Shown here one piece after another: positions 24,333 to 35,736 of a DNA stretch of 64,000 nt. Source of the stretch: Gigaspora margarita (lineage: Eukaryota; Glomeromycota; Glomeromycetes; Diversisporales; Gigasporaceae); NCBI GenBank assembly GCA_009809945.1, contig WTPW01000358.1:197864-261863 (forward strand). Direction: 5' to 3'. Numbering within the stretch: position 1 is the stretch's first letter; each line of letters begins with the position of its first letter. Below the pieces are notes generated by a model, which saw nothing but the letters and a program-made list of their open reading frames with translations, was not told the origin of the DNA and ran no database searches. Position numbers and translations under genes: made by a program.

Positions 24333-25004
24333 TTTTCTACCTTATATTAATAAATAATTTGTAAATATTGTCTAAAATAGAAATTTTCCTGCTTAATAAT
24401 TATACGAATCACGATAAGATTACGAAATATGTGCCATTTTAGAAGATTAATAATACATTCATTCACATGTTTATTATATTCATGTTGAATTTAATCAATT
24501 CGCACTTCTCATTAGTCTCTTATTTAAAATGTTTGGTTAATTTAACTGGAAAACACAACAATAATTTTATTGACAAAAGTATTAGAAAACTATATGTAAA
24601 TATATTATTGATATATTAAGTATAACATTTATTTCTTGATTGAAATAATCTATTGTATATCTGTTATCGATTTCTTATTTGTGCTTATTTATTTTATAGA
24701 TATCATTTCTTATTATGCTTCTTATTATTAAAATTAATTTAACTGATATGCACAACGATCCGATTAGATTTTCATGAAAGTTTATGTGCAAATTGTTGAT
24801 TTTATCCGAATTTAACTGTAGACGCCCTACTTACGTTTGTAAAATATATGTATATATATATATATAAAGCATATATTTTATTAATTTTAAAATACATCAA
24901 ATTGCTTAATAATGAATAAAGGCACATTTTGCCAGTTTTACTATACTTTATCAGTTTCGCCAGGTTCCACTAGTTTCACATTTCAGTTTTTTAAAAGTTT
25001 TTTC

Positions 25005-25035
25005 CGAAAGTCGAAACTAGGAGTTTCGACTTTCG
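25005..25035. repeat. Perfect 31-nt hairpin, 14-bp arms
   Basis: CGAAAGTCGAAACT (25005-25018), loop AGG, then AGTTTCGACTTTCG (25022-25035), with no mismatch. TTTCGC words surround it (about 24953 and 25031). It may be the centre or an end of an unrecognised foldback element. Confidence 0.7.
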
Positions 25036-26092
25036 CCAGCGCGAAACTTACCATGCATGTATCAAAAAGATGGTATATATATATATGTGTTACTGTGAGT
25101 TTAAAAGATACATATTGTTGTTCATGATCTAAGATAAATAGGCCAATTTGACTAATCTTTTCTCTGATCATAATACCTGCTACAATTTCTAATTTGTAAT
25201 TCATATATTACTATCAGTTTTGAAAGAGCTAAACTCGGTAAATAAATAGACAATAAAATTAATAGCCAAAATCACAATTTTTCATTGTCGCACTCATTTA
25301 GATTGCCAGTTACTTTGTGTTAGGGTTAATATCGGCTTAGCGTTAGAGATGTGTTATGGTTAGATGGTTTTGATTAAATATTAGAAGTAAATTATGACCC
25401 AAGATAATAAAGACCTATCTGCTATCTATTTTGATTTGCCAACCTGATTCGTATTAAAGTTAGATTTCATGTGATAACCAGACCACATAAGAGCCCTTCG
25501 GATCCTTGAATAACCGCGGATTTACTTCCCGCCGTTGCAAGAAATAAATAGTGCATATGTTGCACAACATATATAAGCTAAGCCACGATGATCTGACACA
25601 AAGAGTGTTTCAGGCATTAGAATAGTATGACATATATATTGAGTATTGACGTCACTGCCTAAACCTTATATTGCATACTTTTGATCTTCTTAACTCTTGA
25701 ACTCTATTTGTAAACAATGAACCGTGTAACGTTTTTCCAAACATTTCCTTATTTGGACGTCCTTCCTAATGAATTGACTTTGTGAATATCATAATCAAAA
25801 TACAGTAAGCTTATTTTTTAAAATAATTTGTCGGAAATTTTTAGTTGCGTATCGTTAAATTTAATAGTTTACTAAAAATAGCGATAGGTGACAATCTGAA
25901 CGATTTACCTAAACTTTTTCCAAAAATGCGTAGATATTAGAATGGAATCTTATGAAATATCGATAAATTGTAATTAGACGGCAAGGTTCCATAAATGGTA
26001 TGGTAATATTAAAGTCAATGCCGTACCTAGCATTTTCCGGGTGGATAGGATGTTTTTAAGGTTGAGTTATTTTACATATAAACTTGCGAAAG

Positions 26093-26176
26093 TAAAACTT
26101 TATAAATGTACTCAACAATAATTTTCAGAGGGAATAAAACTTTATAATTATACTCAGCGAAAATTTTCAGAGGAAA
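26093..26176 (+). repeat. 42-bp tandem duplication directly upstream of the membrane protein gene
   Basis: TAAAACTTTATAAATGTACT... at 26093 is repeated from 26135, each copy with TACTCARC and AATTTTCAGAGG. The second copy ends five bases before the ATG at 26181, so the duplication forms the likely 5' leader or core promoter. TTTTCAG in each copy also resembles a splice acceptor. Confidence 0.7.
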
Positions 26177-26180
26177 TAAA

Positions 26181-27041
26181 ATGACTCACCTTAAAGGATC
26201 AAATAGAATAGAAAATGAGGACCATACCTCTTCAACATTATTAGAACAAAATGCTCCATCTACAGTATTAGAATTGCCAACACCTTCAACACTCAAAATT
26301 AATTCAACCCAGAAAACCAAAAGAAAGTTGTTATTACTATCCTTATTAATGATAGTTATTGATCTCGTTGTACCACTCATCCTTTATTTTATTCTTTCAA
26401 ATTATATACCTGCTTTTTTGGCATCAGCCATATCGGGTACCATACCATTTGTATCTATTATCATTAATTTTATCTTTCTCAAACGAGTCGACACCAATGG
26501 AATACTCAGTACGACAGGTTTTATTACTGCAACTATATTATCTATAATTCAAGATAATACCATGTCATCCTCATTACAACCATTGAGACAATCAATTCAT
26601 CTCTTTACAACGGGTCTAGTATTACTTTTCACTTTAATTCCTCTAAAAGTTGGTTCATTCCAAATGCGACCTTTATTATACCATAATTTTAAGAATATGG
26701 GGATGGGCAATCTTAAAGGTTTAACGGAAGATGAGCCTATTCCTGAGCGTTGGGAAAGGTATTGGAGAACTTTCGTTGAGTTTCGACGAACAATTGTTGG
26801 CTTGACTGCTGTTTGGGGATTTTGTTTAATGCTTGATGTTCCTATCCGTATTTTGGTTATTTATAAAACTAAAACTCCAGAACAAGCATTCTTTATTGGA
26901 AGTATTGTTACTTTTGCTTGGATGCAATGTCCAGTTATATTTAGTGTTATTTATGTCAAATTGATGAAAAATTTACTTGAGAAACGACTTAAAGAAAAAG
27001 AGTCTAACACTGTTGCAGCTATTGTTAACAATGAAATTTAA
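26181..27041 (+). CDS. Multi-pass membrane protein, 286 aa, VC0807/DUF3159-like
   Basis: The open frame runs from ATG 26181 (context AAATAAAATG) to TAA at 27039-27041 with no introns. The first ~50 residues are polar and Ser/Thr-rich, then basic (KTKRK). Hydrophobic segments follow at about 50-73, 76-98, 106-122 and 139-157. A polar loop then carries the pattern PERWERYWRTFVEFRRT (about 188-204), followed by GLTAVWGFCLML (about 207-218) and a last segment at about 238-258. The W-x-x-x-W...F-R...T-x-x-W-G pattern before a membrane helix resembles small bacterial and fungal membrane proteins of the VC0807/DUF3159 type, whose biochemical role is unsettled. That match is from memory of the pattern only. 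The C-terminus is charged (KRLKEKE). It is probably a genuine gene: it has the longest clean frame outside elements and normal codon usage. Confidence 0.75.
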   Translation: MTHLKGSNRIENEDHTSSTLLEQNAPSTVLELPTPSTLKINSTQKTKRKLLLLSLLMIVIDLVVPLILYFILSNYIPAFLASAISGTIPFVSIIINFIFLKRVDTNGILSTTGFITATILSIIQDNTMSSSLQPLRQSIHLFTTGLVLLFTLIPLKVGSFQMRPLLYHNFKNMGMGNLKGLTEDEPIPERWERYWRTFVEFRRTIVGLTAVWGFCLMLDVPIRILVIYKTKTPEQAFFIGSIVTFAWMQCPVIFSVIYVKLMKNLLEKRLKEKESNTVAAIVNNEI

Positions 27042-27468
27042 TTATCTATAGTATACTCTTAACTATTCAATTTATTACCATTTATTTAAATGAATCGTCT
27101 GGTGAAAATCGGAAGATATAATTTTTTTTTTTAAAGCAAAGCACATCCATTATGTTTTTGCACAAAATTTGTATTATTAAATTAAGGGTGTCTATTAGAG
27201 ATGGGCAAAATTTTTATGTATTATTATTTTTTTTATATTATACATATTATGATAAATCAATACGCCAAGATAAAATAACGTCTTCAAGTTTAAGATTTAT
27301 TATTATTATTATTATTATTATGAATAAACTATTAAGCTTTTCAAAAATAACCTTTCACCAAGTTATTCCTTAAATACTAAGAGTAGCTTGAATAGAAAAT
27401 TAATTACGGTTTCATTATAAATAATTTGATCATTAAAATTAAAATACCAATATTTTCGATTACGGTAT

Positions 27469-27611
27469 TTGAATAACTTGATGATTTATTATATTCTTTG
27501 TCTTCTGAAATTTCTACTCGACATTAAGCCCAGCACCCGTCGCAAGAACAAGCCAATTTCTTCTTTTGTTATCACTTTGCCAAACTTAAAAGGGAAATTC
27601 TCTGGCTATGT
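27469..27611 (+). pseudogene. Possible exon fragment cut by an hAT-like element
   Basis: Within this stretch about 27523-27611 reads IKPSTRRKNKPISSF-VITLPNLKGKFSGYV, more protein-like than its surroundings. The frame is cut at 27612 by the left end of the GAATCGATTC-word element. Right of that element (28581 on) the sequence GTTATAGAGTACATC could continue it. No domain is recognised and the start is unknown. Confidence 0.25.
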
Positions 27612-28580
27612 TAGAGATAGGCGTGAGAATCGATTCTATAATAATCGTTTTAATCGTTAATCGAATTAGAATCGATTCTCATTTCTGGATAAACGATTTA
27701 ATCGTTTCTACAAACGATTAAATTTTCAAGAATCGATTCTGGATTTAGAATCGATTTTAAAGAATATAATTATCCATTTAGAAGTCTAAAATTAAATATT
27801 CCTTGCTTTCAGATACGTACTTAATAAATGTAATGGTAGTGTTTATTTTAAATCACATTATGTAATTAAATATTAATCCCATAGTTTGTAGTTAGCCATT
27901 TTATAGTGGTTGTCAGTGATTATTTTTCACTGTGCGGATGTGCGCAGCGCACAGAAAAAGTTTATGAATTGTGCGGTATCCACACAGTAAATTTTAATTG
28001 AAAATTAACACTGGTGGCTGTGTTTTGTTTTTTTTGTTATTAATGCGAATTATCTTAATAAAGCATTATGTACTTGGCCATTTTTAACGGCTGTATTTGT
28101 TATTAATGTGCATTATTGTATTTAAACTTTAAGTTAATTGTTTATACTTAGCCATTTTTGTTATGGCTATGTCTATTATTAATGTGTATCATTTTATTAA
28201 AACTTTAAACCTATAGCAAAAATTTAAATTAAATTTATAAATAATATAGCAATAGTATTTAATATAGTAAGTATTTATAATCACATAAGTTATTATTTTT
28301 ATAGTCTGTTTTAAGGCACAAAATCCTGTTGTAAAATACTGAAGATTCTATTTAATTAATATAAGTTATGATGTAGTTTTATGGTTGCCAAAAAACTTTG
28401 TATATTGTTTCATATTATCATAAAACTAAATAACTAAAGAAAACAATAAAAAAACAGAATCTAAACAGGCAACTCAATACAAGAAATAATTTTAAAAGTT
28501 TAGAATTCGATCATCGATTTTAAAACGATTTGGAAGTTTCGATCATCGATTTTAATTTTTAGAATCGATTCCCACCTCTA
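27612..28580. mobile_element. hAT-like non-autonomous element, GAATCGATTC words
   Basis: The left end TAGAGATAGGCGTGAGAATC and the inverse of the right end (TAGAGGTGGGAATC) both lead into GAATCGATTC within 26 bases. ATCGATT or ATCGTTT-type words recur through 27630-27760 and 28500-28570. The middle includes GTGCGCAGCGCAC-type palindromes (about 27940). The TAG-N-G start fits hAT ends. The 8-bp flanks GGCTATGT and GTTATAGA are not identical, so either the duplication is decayed or the boundary is off by a few bases. Confidence 0.55.
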
Positions 28581-28600
28581 GTTATAGAGTACATCGTCCT

Positions 28601-28601
<1 letters not shown>

Positions 28602-28637
<36 letters not shown>
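28602..28637. repeat. Homopolymer A, 36 bases
   Basis: An uninterrupted A run directly right of the hAT-like element, followed by a TA-dinucleotide stretch. It could be a retroposed tail or assembly-sensitive simple sequence. Confidence 0.8.
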
Positions 28638-28642
<5 letters not shown>

Positions 28643-28678
28643 ATATATATATACAGTATATAACCATCTATTACGACG

Positions 28679-28955
28679 TTGAAGCAACCATGCCATAAAC
28701 GGAATGCAATTTGATAGTTGATTGAAATCGATTACGAAGGACCGATTTGAGGGCGAGGTGTTTAACAAACCACTGGAGACATTGATCGAGGTTAGTAAAC
28801 AAAGGAACGGAAAACACCCCATGAGCGTTTGAAGAAAAAAAGGGCTTAGCAGTAGAGAATGCAAAAAAAAAAAAAAAAGGAAAGAAAAGGGTAAAGAATA
28901 TCACCTGGTCTTCGTTAAATTTCCCGAAGAAAGATTCTTTCAAAGGAGGGAACAT
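28679..28955 (-). pseudogene. Possible C-terminal exon of an unrecognised protein
   Basis: About 58 residues ending at a TGA (28681 region) read like protein: SSNAHGVFSVPLFTNLDQ, HLALKSVLRNRFQ, KLHSVYGMVA. The upstream part is homopurine/homopyrimidine low complexity, so the true 5' boundary is unclear. It sits beside the ~80-bp repeat series on the same strand and might belong to the same old gene. Confidence 0.25.
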
Positions 28956-30384
28956 TTGTAATGCACTTTACAAGAACATCATAATGATCTCTAGTATACC
29001 TCCTGCAATTGCCTTTGATCAAAGGAAGGAAAAGCTTTACAAGAGAACAATTATTGACAGATGTACTCGTGCGGGCTTCCTAAAGTGGTTATGCGACCCA
29101 GGGTTAGAAAAGGAAAAGCATCTATAAAGCTTTTACAAATATCACAATGTTCTCTGTTGGTTCCTCGTTGTGTATTAAGGAATAACAAAAAAAAAATCAT
29201 GATAGGAAGGGAGCCATTTGAAAGTTATTAAAAATCTGCGAAATGGTAATTTCGACGGACAATATGGTGTTAATTGTTGCGTTAATCATTGCAATGACGA
29301 AGTAAAACGTTTAAATGTTATTTAAGCAGCACTTAGATGACATTCTACTGGGTAATCAAAATAGAATAGTTATCAATACGGCAATAAAGCAGAAGTTTTT
29401 GAATTGATCTAATCTGCTGAAAGAGGAACTTTATTGAACAAATTAGTCTAGGAAGCGCTATCGAAATGGAATGGATATAGCAATCGATGTGACAAGAGAC
29501 ATAAAGAGCACATAAAATCCTTCGGAAAAAAGGCAAAAGCACGATCACTTCTCGATCTCTGCCAGTAGGGTGCAGAGTGGGCCGGGCTAAACCCGGAAAT
29601 TAGTGGGCCGGGCCGGGCTCGGGCCTAGTTTCGGGTTCACGTTTTTATAAAGCGGGCCGGGCTTTGGTCGGGCCTAAAAAAATATCGGGCCGATCCCGGG
29701 CCTCTGTGAATATACCCGATTAGGCCTGGTAAACCCTTATCTGTTTTTAATGTGTTACTGTACTTGATTATCTACTTGGCGTTAATAAGTGATTTTTAGA
29801 CTTCTTGCACCGTGTGTACTGTACGTAGACTTCACTAGGTAGGAATATGTACCCTCAGTAAGAAATCAAGAAGCCACGCAAGTAAGTCTGGTGAGCGAAT
29901 GTAGATTAGAAGAACCTTCGGTACAAAAAAAAAAAAGAAAGCAAAAAAAAAATACCGGTATGTGAAATAAGAACAATTATTATAGTTAAAAGCGAAACAT
30001 TAATTAATATATTTATACTTATGCTAAAGATCTTTGCCGCAAATAAAAGACACATTTTGTTGTCCGAAGCGTAGCGAGGACTCTTTCTTTTAAGCCAATG
30101 TGAATGCACATCTATGCAATGTCCGGTGGACAAACCAATCCAAATCAGTATAACAATGTAAGTGAGTGTTAGTGTTAGGGTTATGGGCTTATATGCACGA
30201 CATTAGTGTTATACCATAGCTTACCTCACATAATTTACCTACAAATTTTACAATTGTAGAAAGCGTAAAATTTAGTCGCTTCGGACCATTATCAGATCCT
30301 AATTTCCTAATGTTCTATTGGTTTAGTAAATTCTGAAAAAGAAGCAGAAAATGGAATATCGTAGATTGCTTTATCCGATCCATC

Positions 30385-30415
<31 letters not shown>

Positions 30416-31130
30416 GTCATTATTTTCGCTTTGTAAAATCAATAATTGCTAAATGGTAATAATGATAAAGATGTTAGCTAATACTTGAGCACACCAATAC
30501 GATCATAGATTAATCACATTGAGTTAGATGTTTCAATCATATTATCATCCATGCTATCGGTCTTCACACTATACCATCAGCTTTCAAAATGGTCTAATTA
30601 ATTTGCAAGCATTCGGTCTTGCTTCTATATAATTAGTCAAATCCATATGAAATATGGGCCAGACCGGGCTTGGGCTGAATTTAAAATAAGGCCTGGCCCG
30701 GTTTGCTTAGCGGGTTTTTTGTCGGGCTTGGGCTTTAATCGGGCCTAAAAAAAATTTTCGGGCTCTGTTTCAGGTCTAAGAAAGCCCGACCCGGCCTGGC
30801 CCATGTCGCACCCTATCTGCCAGTAAAAACCTGAGATCTGAGGAGTGGAAGCATCTTTAAATGCACTTGTGAGCACCACGGCAATTTTTCAGATCTCCTC
30901 GATAGTAACTTTGAACAGAAGGCATTAGTAAATGCACTTTATGAACTTGAAAGTTTACCACATTCATTTTTCGAATTGCCCTAATAATAACTTTCGGATT
31001 TGAAGATGGAAGATCACTAGATGAGGCACTTGCATGGACTTTCAAAGTCTTTTGGGTAATATACTGAAAAAAAAGGGACAAATCCTTAAATGCACTTTGC
31101 AAAAATACCACGATGACCTTTTGAACTTTT
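28940..31130 (-). repeat. Series of ~75-85-bp degenerate units on both sides of an hAT element
   Basis: A unit containing 'GGAAGCATCTTTAAATGCACTTT-caa-ATACCACGATGATC' recurs in decayed form at about 28950, 29020, 29110 (left block) and 30848, 30920, 31003, 31080 (right block). The 1250-bp hAT element (29566-30815) splits the series. The minus strand gives patchy frames over it with repeated motifs (GHRGIFAKCI, DHYDVLVKCI, NCRGAHKCI). This suggests a decayed protein made of ~27-residue repeats, but I do not recognise the repeat. Stops interrupt all frames. Confidence 0.4.
29566..30815. mobile_element. hAT-like non-autonomous element, GGGCCGGGC words, perfect 8-bp duplication
   Basis: The left end TAGGGTGCAGAGTGGGCC and the inverse of the right end (TAGGGTGCGACATGGGCC) match. 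The 8-bp duplication TCTGCCAG is perfect (29558-29565 and 30816-30823). GGGCCGGGC/CGGGCCTAAA words crowd the outer ~150 bp at each end, in striking GC contrast to the AT-rich middle. At 1250 bp it has no transposase. A GGTGTTAGGGTTAT-type AT-rich interior contains an ATT triplet run (30388-30414). Confidence 0.9.
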
Positions 31131-31159
31131 GAAAACAGAAAAAGGAAGTGTATCCGACC

Positions 31160-31730
31160 TGGAATTTTGGTGACCCTCCTGTAAAATTCTAATTGGACCG
31201 TAAATGGCACAGGTTTTGCAGCAGTTTACTAGTCGGATCAGCACGGGATTTGGCACGTGTAATAAACGTAAATTCACGTGCAACCACGATAGCCCCAAGA
31301 ACACCTCCAAAGATTCTGCGCAAACAAATCAGATTTCAAGATCAGGTGTAGCATTACACGATCAGAAAAATTCAAAATAAACGTTCGCTTTGTCAAAAAT
31401 TGTCTGTTTCTCGAAAAGCCGCATAAGAAACCACCCTTCGTATTCTAACAAAAAATATTCCTCATCAAATTTTAGTATATACTAATGTTTTTACTTTTTC
31501 TAACCTCATCCTAACCTTACCCTAACACTAACCTGATCTTGAAATCTGATTTGTTTGCGCAAAATTTTTGGAGGTGTTCTTGGGGTAGTTGACAGCGATG
31601 TGGATTAACTATTAAAACATAAATTTACATAAGTAATCAATATAAGATTAACAAGCTAACTGTATATGAAGTAAAGTTTTGTAAGGAATTTTTTTTGTTA
31701 AGACACACAGGGAAGCTTCACCAGTGAAAT
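31160..31730. repeat. Dispersed repeat copy A, interrupted by the MITE
   Basis: The pieces CCTCCTGTAAAATTC, CAGTTYACTAGTCGRATC, GGCACGGGAT, GATGTGGATTAACTATTAAA and GCTAACTGTATATGAAGTAA recur in the same order at 35138-35480 (copy B). The relation is direct. Nothing shows coding; it may be an old transposon family. Confidence 0.6.
31292..31585. mobile_element. MITE, 294 bp, ~55-bp terminal inverted repeats, TAG duplication
   Basis: The left arm (31293-31348, CCCCAAGAACACCTCCAAA at its start) and the right arm (ending TTTGGAGGTGTTCTTGGGG at 31585) are inverted copies with few mismatches. The three bases TAG flank both sides (31290-31292 and 31586-31588). A related dispersed repeat at 35138-35480 lacks the element, giving an approximate empty site. 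The inner part has TAACCTCATCC-TAACC-like simple sequence. Confidence 0.75.
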
Positions 31731-33290
31731 CAACGCATAACACGAGCCAACATGTGTGTAACATATACACCTGAACGTGCCATGCTTTGCCGTAATGTCC
31801 ATGCCAATATTACTGTGCCATTCTGTGAAACGTTCCTGTGCATGCCACATCATCAGGAAGTTGTTTTTACATAAAATTTTACATAAATTATATTTAAAAA
31901 TTTTATATAGATCTATAAACCCAACGTAGACTTGCATAGCATAAATTTATACATAAATATAATTTTAATATTTATTTAACAGTTATGTAATGAAAATTTA
32001 AAATATAAAAATGTGTTAAATAGCCAAATAAGTAAAATGATAGAATAAAAATAAAAGTTATAAGTAAAGTTAGGATTAGAATTTGAGTTGGCGTTAGGGG
32101 TAAAATTACGAGAGGTGCATTTTTAATTAAAACTAAAAACTACAACAGGGGTCACCCTAGTAAAATTTTGAGATATGACTATTTCTTTTTTTAAAATTTA
32201 TATAAAATGTATTTAAATTTTATAATATATAAAGGTTACATAATTATATAAGTAAATTTTATTAATATATAACATTTATATAAAATTTTTATCTAAATTT
32301 TACAATATATAAAAATTATACTATTATAATATATAAAAATTATTAATCTCTACCACCTAATTTTGAGTTTGTCCATTTAACCATTTTTGATTGGCTCAAC
32401 CAATTTTGGAAACTTCTAAACAGAAATTTTTGAATTTTGGAAACTTCTAAACAGAAATAATTGTGGGAATTTTGGGTCTGTGCGCATTAATGTTTTTGAT
32501 TGGCTGTAACCAAGAACTTGCGGTTTGACATTTTTATCTATGCTGCTATAAAAACATAAGAAATCTATACTACAAGGAAAGGATGGGGGATAAAAAAATT
32601 TTCAGGTGCTGAAAAACCCTTTCATTAGATGCCAGTGCCGAATAGCCTACAGTTACGATAGTGAAGTTTCAGGAACAGGTTTCTACCTAACAGGTATTTG
32701 CATTTTTTTTTTGTACATTCATATATGCACGATTGTGTTTCACATGCGGTGAATGACATAACAATAAATATTTTCGAAAAGCATTCACATGTAGTTGGAT
32801 GTATCTAACTAATGATACTAGATGTTAACCTTATTAAATGAATTTTTATTGAGAAATTATAGCATATTTCAGTGCCAATTGATGTATAAGCTGAGACAGG
32901 ATATGCTCCCAGGAATAGCAACTATAATTGCTCCAGTATTGCTATCATCGGCTGAATTCATAATGCCAGTTGTCTCCCACAATGCATTAAGCAGGTTGAC
33001 TTTTTTAGTTGAAGCTTTAAAATGTCACAAGATGGCAGATTCTATATGAGTTGGAGGTTTGTCAAATTTGTCCATACCATGTTGATTGTTATTAGCCTGA
33101 ATAGGCAACTAATTAAAATTATCTGCATTCCCGATTAGGACTAATGGCTGTGTTTCTGACCAGTTTGTTTCTGGCATATCCCTGCTTAGCTATCTTTTCG
33201 ATCTGTTGACTTTATCAACTTACAAAAAAAAGATCTGCAAAAGAAGTTTTTGTGGTAAATTATGATAATTTCAAAGCAAACAAACTCATC
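31731..33290. other. Intergenic DNA; one short direct repeat
   Basis: TTGGAAACTTCTAAACAGAAA occurs twice, 31 bases apart (about 32408 and 32439). GATTGGCT-type words lie nearby (32389, 32499). A plus-strand frame at 32822-33049 looks slightly protein-like (IIAPVLLSSAEFIMPVV) but has no recognisable family or convincing start. Confidence 0.4.
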
Positions 33291-33299
33291 CCAAAAAGT

Positions 33300-33975
33300 G
33301 ATCAAAGTGTGTGGAACTGTAATCATTTAATCGTTCAATAAATTACCAGGATTATGAAGTTTATCATAATTCTGTTTAATTTAATGATTATGTCCCAGGA
33401 CAATATAAGATTAATTGTAATTATTTAATCACTCAATAAAATCACTAGGGTGAGTATGATGCTTACTTCAGTTCACTTTAACGCTTGTGTCATATAATTA
33501 TTCAATAAATCATCAGGGTGAGTATTAAAGATGGTGACAAAACTATTTCATGATTGACAGTCAATAGTTTCGTCTGACAATACTTTGAAAACTACTAGTG
33601 ATTGATGACGATTGATGAAACTATTGACGATTGACAGAACTATTGATAAAACTATGGACAAGAATTGATGAAACTATTATAATTATAAACAAAAAGATCG
33701 ATTCATAAAAGCTATATTTATTTACTTTTTAAAATTTTGACATGTTTTTCGAAGTGCAATAGGTAAATTTTCTGAATCATTGTTTTCATCCTCTACACTA
33801 TTTAAATTTTCACTAATATCTTTGTTTGCATTATTCACACTATTTAAACCATCAATATCTTCATTATTTCCATAATACTATTTAACCATTTTGTCAATGG
33901 TTTCATATTGATGAGATTGATGAAGCTACCAACAATTGACGAAACTACTGATGATTGACGAAAATCTTGATTAAA
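33300..33975. repeat. Two clusters of short repeated words (AATCACTCAATAAAATCAC; TTGACGAAACTATTGA)
   Basis: At 33300-33515 three copies of TTTAATC-NYTCAATAAA-TNACNAGGGTGAGTAT occur about 75-120 bases apart. At 33530-33680 and 33895-33970 the word GATTGAYGAAACTATTGA and its inverse crowd two patches separated by a plainer middle. The second pattern is like the subterminal word arrays of the hAT-like elements, but terminal repeats could not be fixed. Confidence 0.4.
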
Positions 33976-34340
33976 TTAATTTGCCTAATAAAATATAAAA
34001 TGCAATTTACACTCTTTGACAAGATTCACCATGACGACCTCTGGGTATCCTGAATCTAAATTTCTTTTAAAGTTACTGCGATTTCATCATAATCAAGATT
34101 TCAGTTTATATATAAACGTGGTAATCATTTATTTGGCCACAAATTGTTTTCTATTAAATTATCAGACCGTTAACTCCACTAAAATTAACAACCTCATAAA
34201 AATTCAATTATAGCCTTCCATTGAATCTAAAGCAGATAATTTATTTATTTGTAGTTTCGTTCAACATTTATCGGATAGATCCGGGTGATCGATGCAAAAC
34301 ATCGGATAATATCTAAAACATAATAGAAATACTTCCTTAA

Positions 34341-34371
34341 CCCCGTGCCGGAGCACGCGCTAATATGCTAG
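34341..34371 (+). other. Helitron-like 3' end: hairpin then CTAG
   Basis: CGTGC-CGGA-GCACG (34344-34348 and 34353-34357) forms a short GC hairpin. It is followed 10 bases later by CTAG (34368-34371) and then T. Helitrons end in CTRR preceded by such a hairpin and insert between A and T. No 5' TC end or Rep/helicase was found, so this may be a truncated copy. Confidence 0.4.
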
Positions 34372-35137
34372 TGTTTAACCAAACATCGCTTTAACAAGTT
34401 TTTGTCAATCACTACAAAAAAAATGTCCTTTTTTATTATTAGTCTTTCGGAATTGAACTAACTAAATATGTTATGGAATGCATACATGTCAAGACAGAGC
34501 TATCAGTATTTACTGTAAATAGATACGAATGGCAACATATAATTGATTATTAATTCAGTAATTGATTAATTGGTTGTTTGGATGCTGCGGCAATAACAAC
34601 AATCATTAGCGAATTTTTGTAAATTAGGTGGCACATGATGAATTTTATGGTAATCTATCTGTATCTATCTGTATTATTTAATTCTGGGTTTGTGCATTTT
34701 TAACGTTTTTGAATAGTCATTTTCGGAAAACATAACCAGAGTATGGGAAAAACTTTGATTAGTCTATGCCGATTCATTAAATTTTACTACAGATGTGTCC
34801 AAAAAATTTTGCATTCATGTAACCCGAGCCGATCTGACCCAAAGAATTATGCCCGAAATAACCAAATTTTAATAAGATAGCTGCGCAGCATGCGATGCCG
34901 CGCAGAACCAGTACGATCACGTGCGCCAGGTAAGGGAGAACTTATCACCGATTTTCACTTATATTTTTTTTACTGGCCTTAATCTATTGGTTTTACCTTA
35001 CTGATACAAAATATAATTGAAAGTCTGATAATTGTTAAAAGTGAATAGAATTTAAATGATTATGTTAATCATACATGTATTTTTTTTTGAAACACATTAA
35101 AGGAACTTCATACTTATTCCCGATAGGAAAATTGGAG

Positions 35138-35480
35138 ACCCTCCTGTAAAATTCGATCAGAATAGGTTGGTGTCGGATAGGCACGGGTCAAGAACTAGAT
35201 TTGAATGGGTATGGTCCGAATTGGTACAGATTTCGTGGACTGCATGGGACCGTATGCTCATGTCAATTGGACGGTAAATGACTCAGCAGTTCACTAGTCG
35301 AATCTTGGCACGGGTATTGAATGTATATTCATGTCCCACCGCGATAATGATATGGATTAACTTTTAAAACATAAATTTACCTAAATATTAATGTAAGATG
35401 AGCAAGCTAACTGCATATAAAGTAATATTTTGTAAAGAATTTTTTTTTGTCAGGACATACGGAGGTTTATCACTGAAATC
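35138..35480. repeat. Dispersed repeat copy B (without the MITE insertion)
   Basis: It is colinear with parts of 31160-31730. Copy B carries an extra GC-richer stretch (35160-35270) that copy A lacks. The place where copy A has the CCCCAAGAACACC MITE reads CGATAATGATATGG here. Confidence 0.6.
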
Positions 35481-35616
35481 AAGCTCTTTTTTTTAAAAAA
35501 AAAATCATGCAAAATTTGAGTGGCGTAGCAAAGGCCGAAATTGGGCTGCGTTGAATTCATTTTTTTTTTTAGTTGAAATTTTTGTAATAGATTGGCAGTA
35601 AACGAATTAAAATCAA

Positions 35617-35736
35617 AAGTATAGAAAGATACTTAAAAGTTTTAAGAATTTTAAGTATTGAGAGATACTTAAGAGTTTTAAGTATAGAAGATACTTAAAA
35701 AGTTCTAAATATAGAAAGCTTCGAAAGAGTTTTAAG
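35617..35736. repeat. Four short tandem units of AAGTATAGAAAGATACTTAA type
   Basis: Units start near 35617, 35653, 35679 and 35707 (27-36-base spacing). Each unit's core TAGAAAGATACTT is partly palindromic. The copy order and phase suggest local slippage. Confidence 0.6.

Noticed and set aside
32822..33049. 75-codon plus-strand frame as a gene
   Set aside because: Slightly protein-like but with no family, no support from neighbours and an equally open stretch on the other strand.
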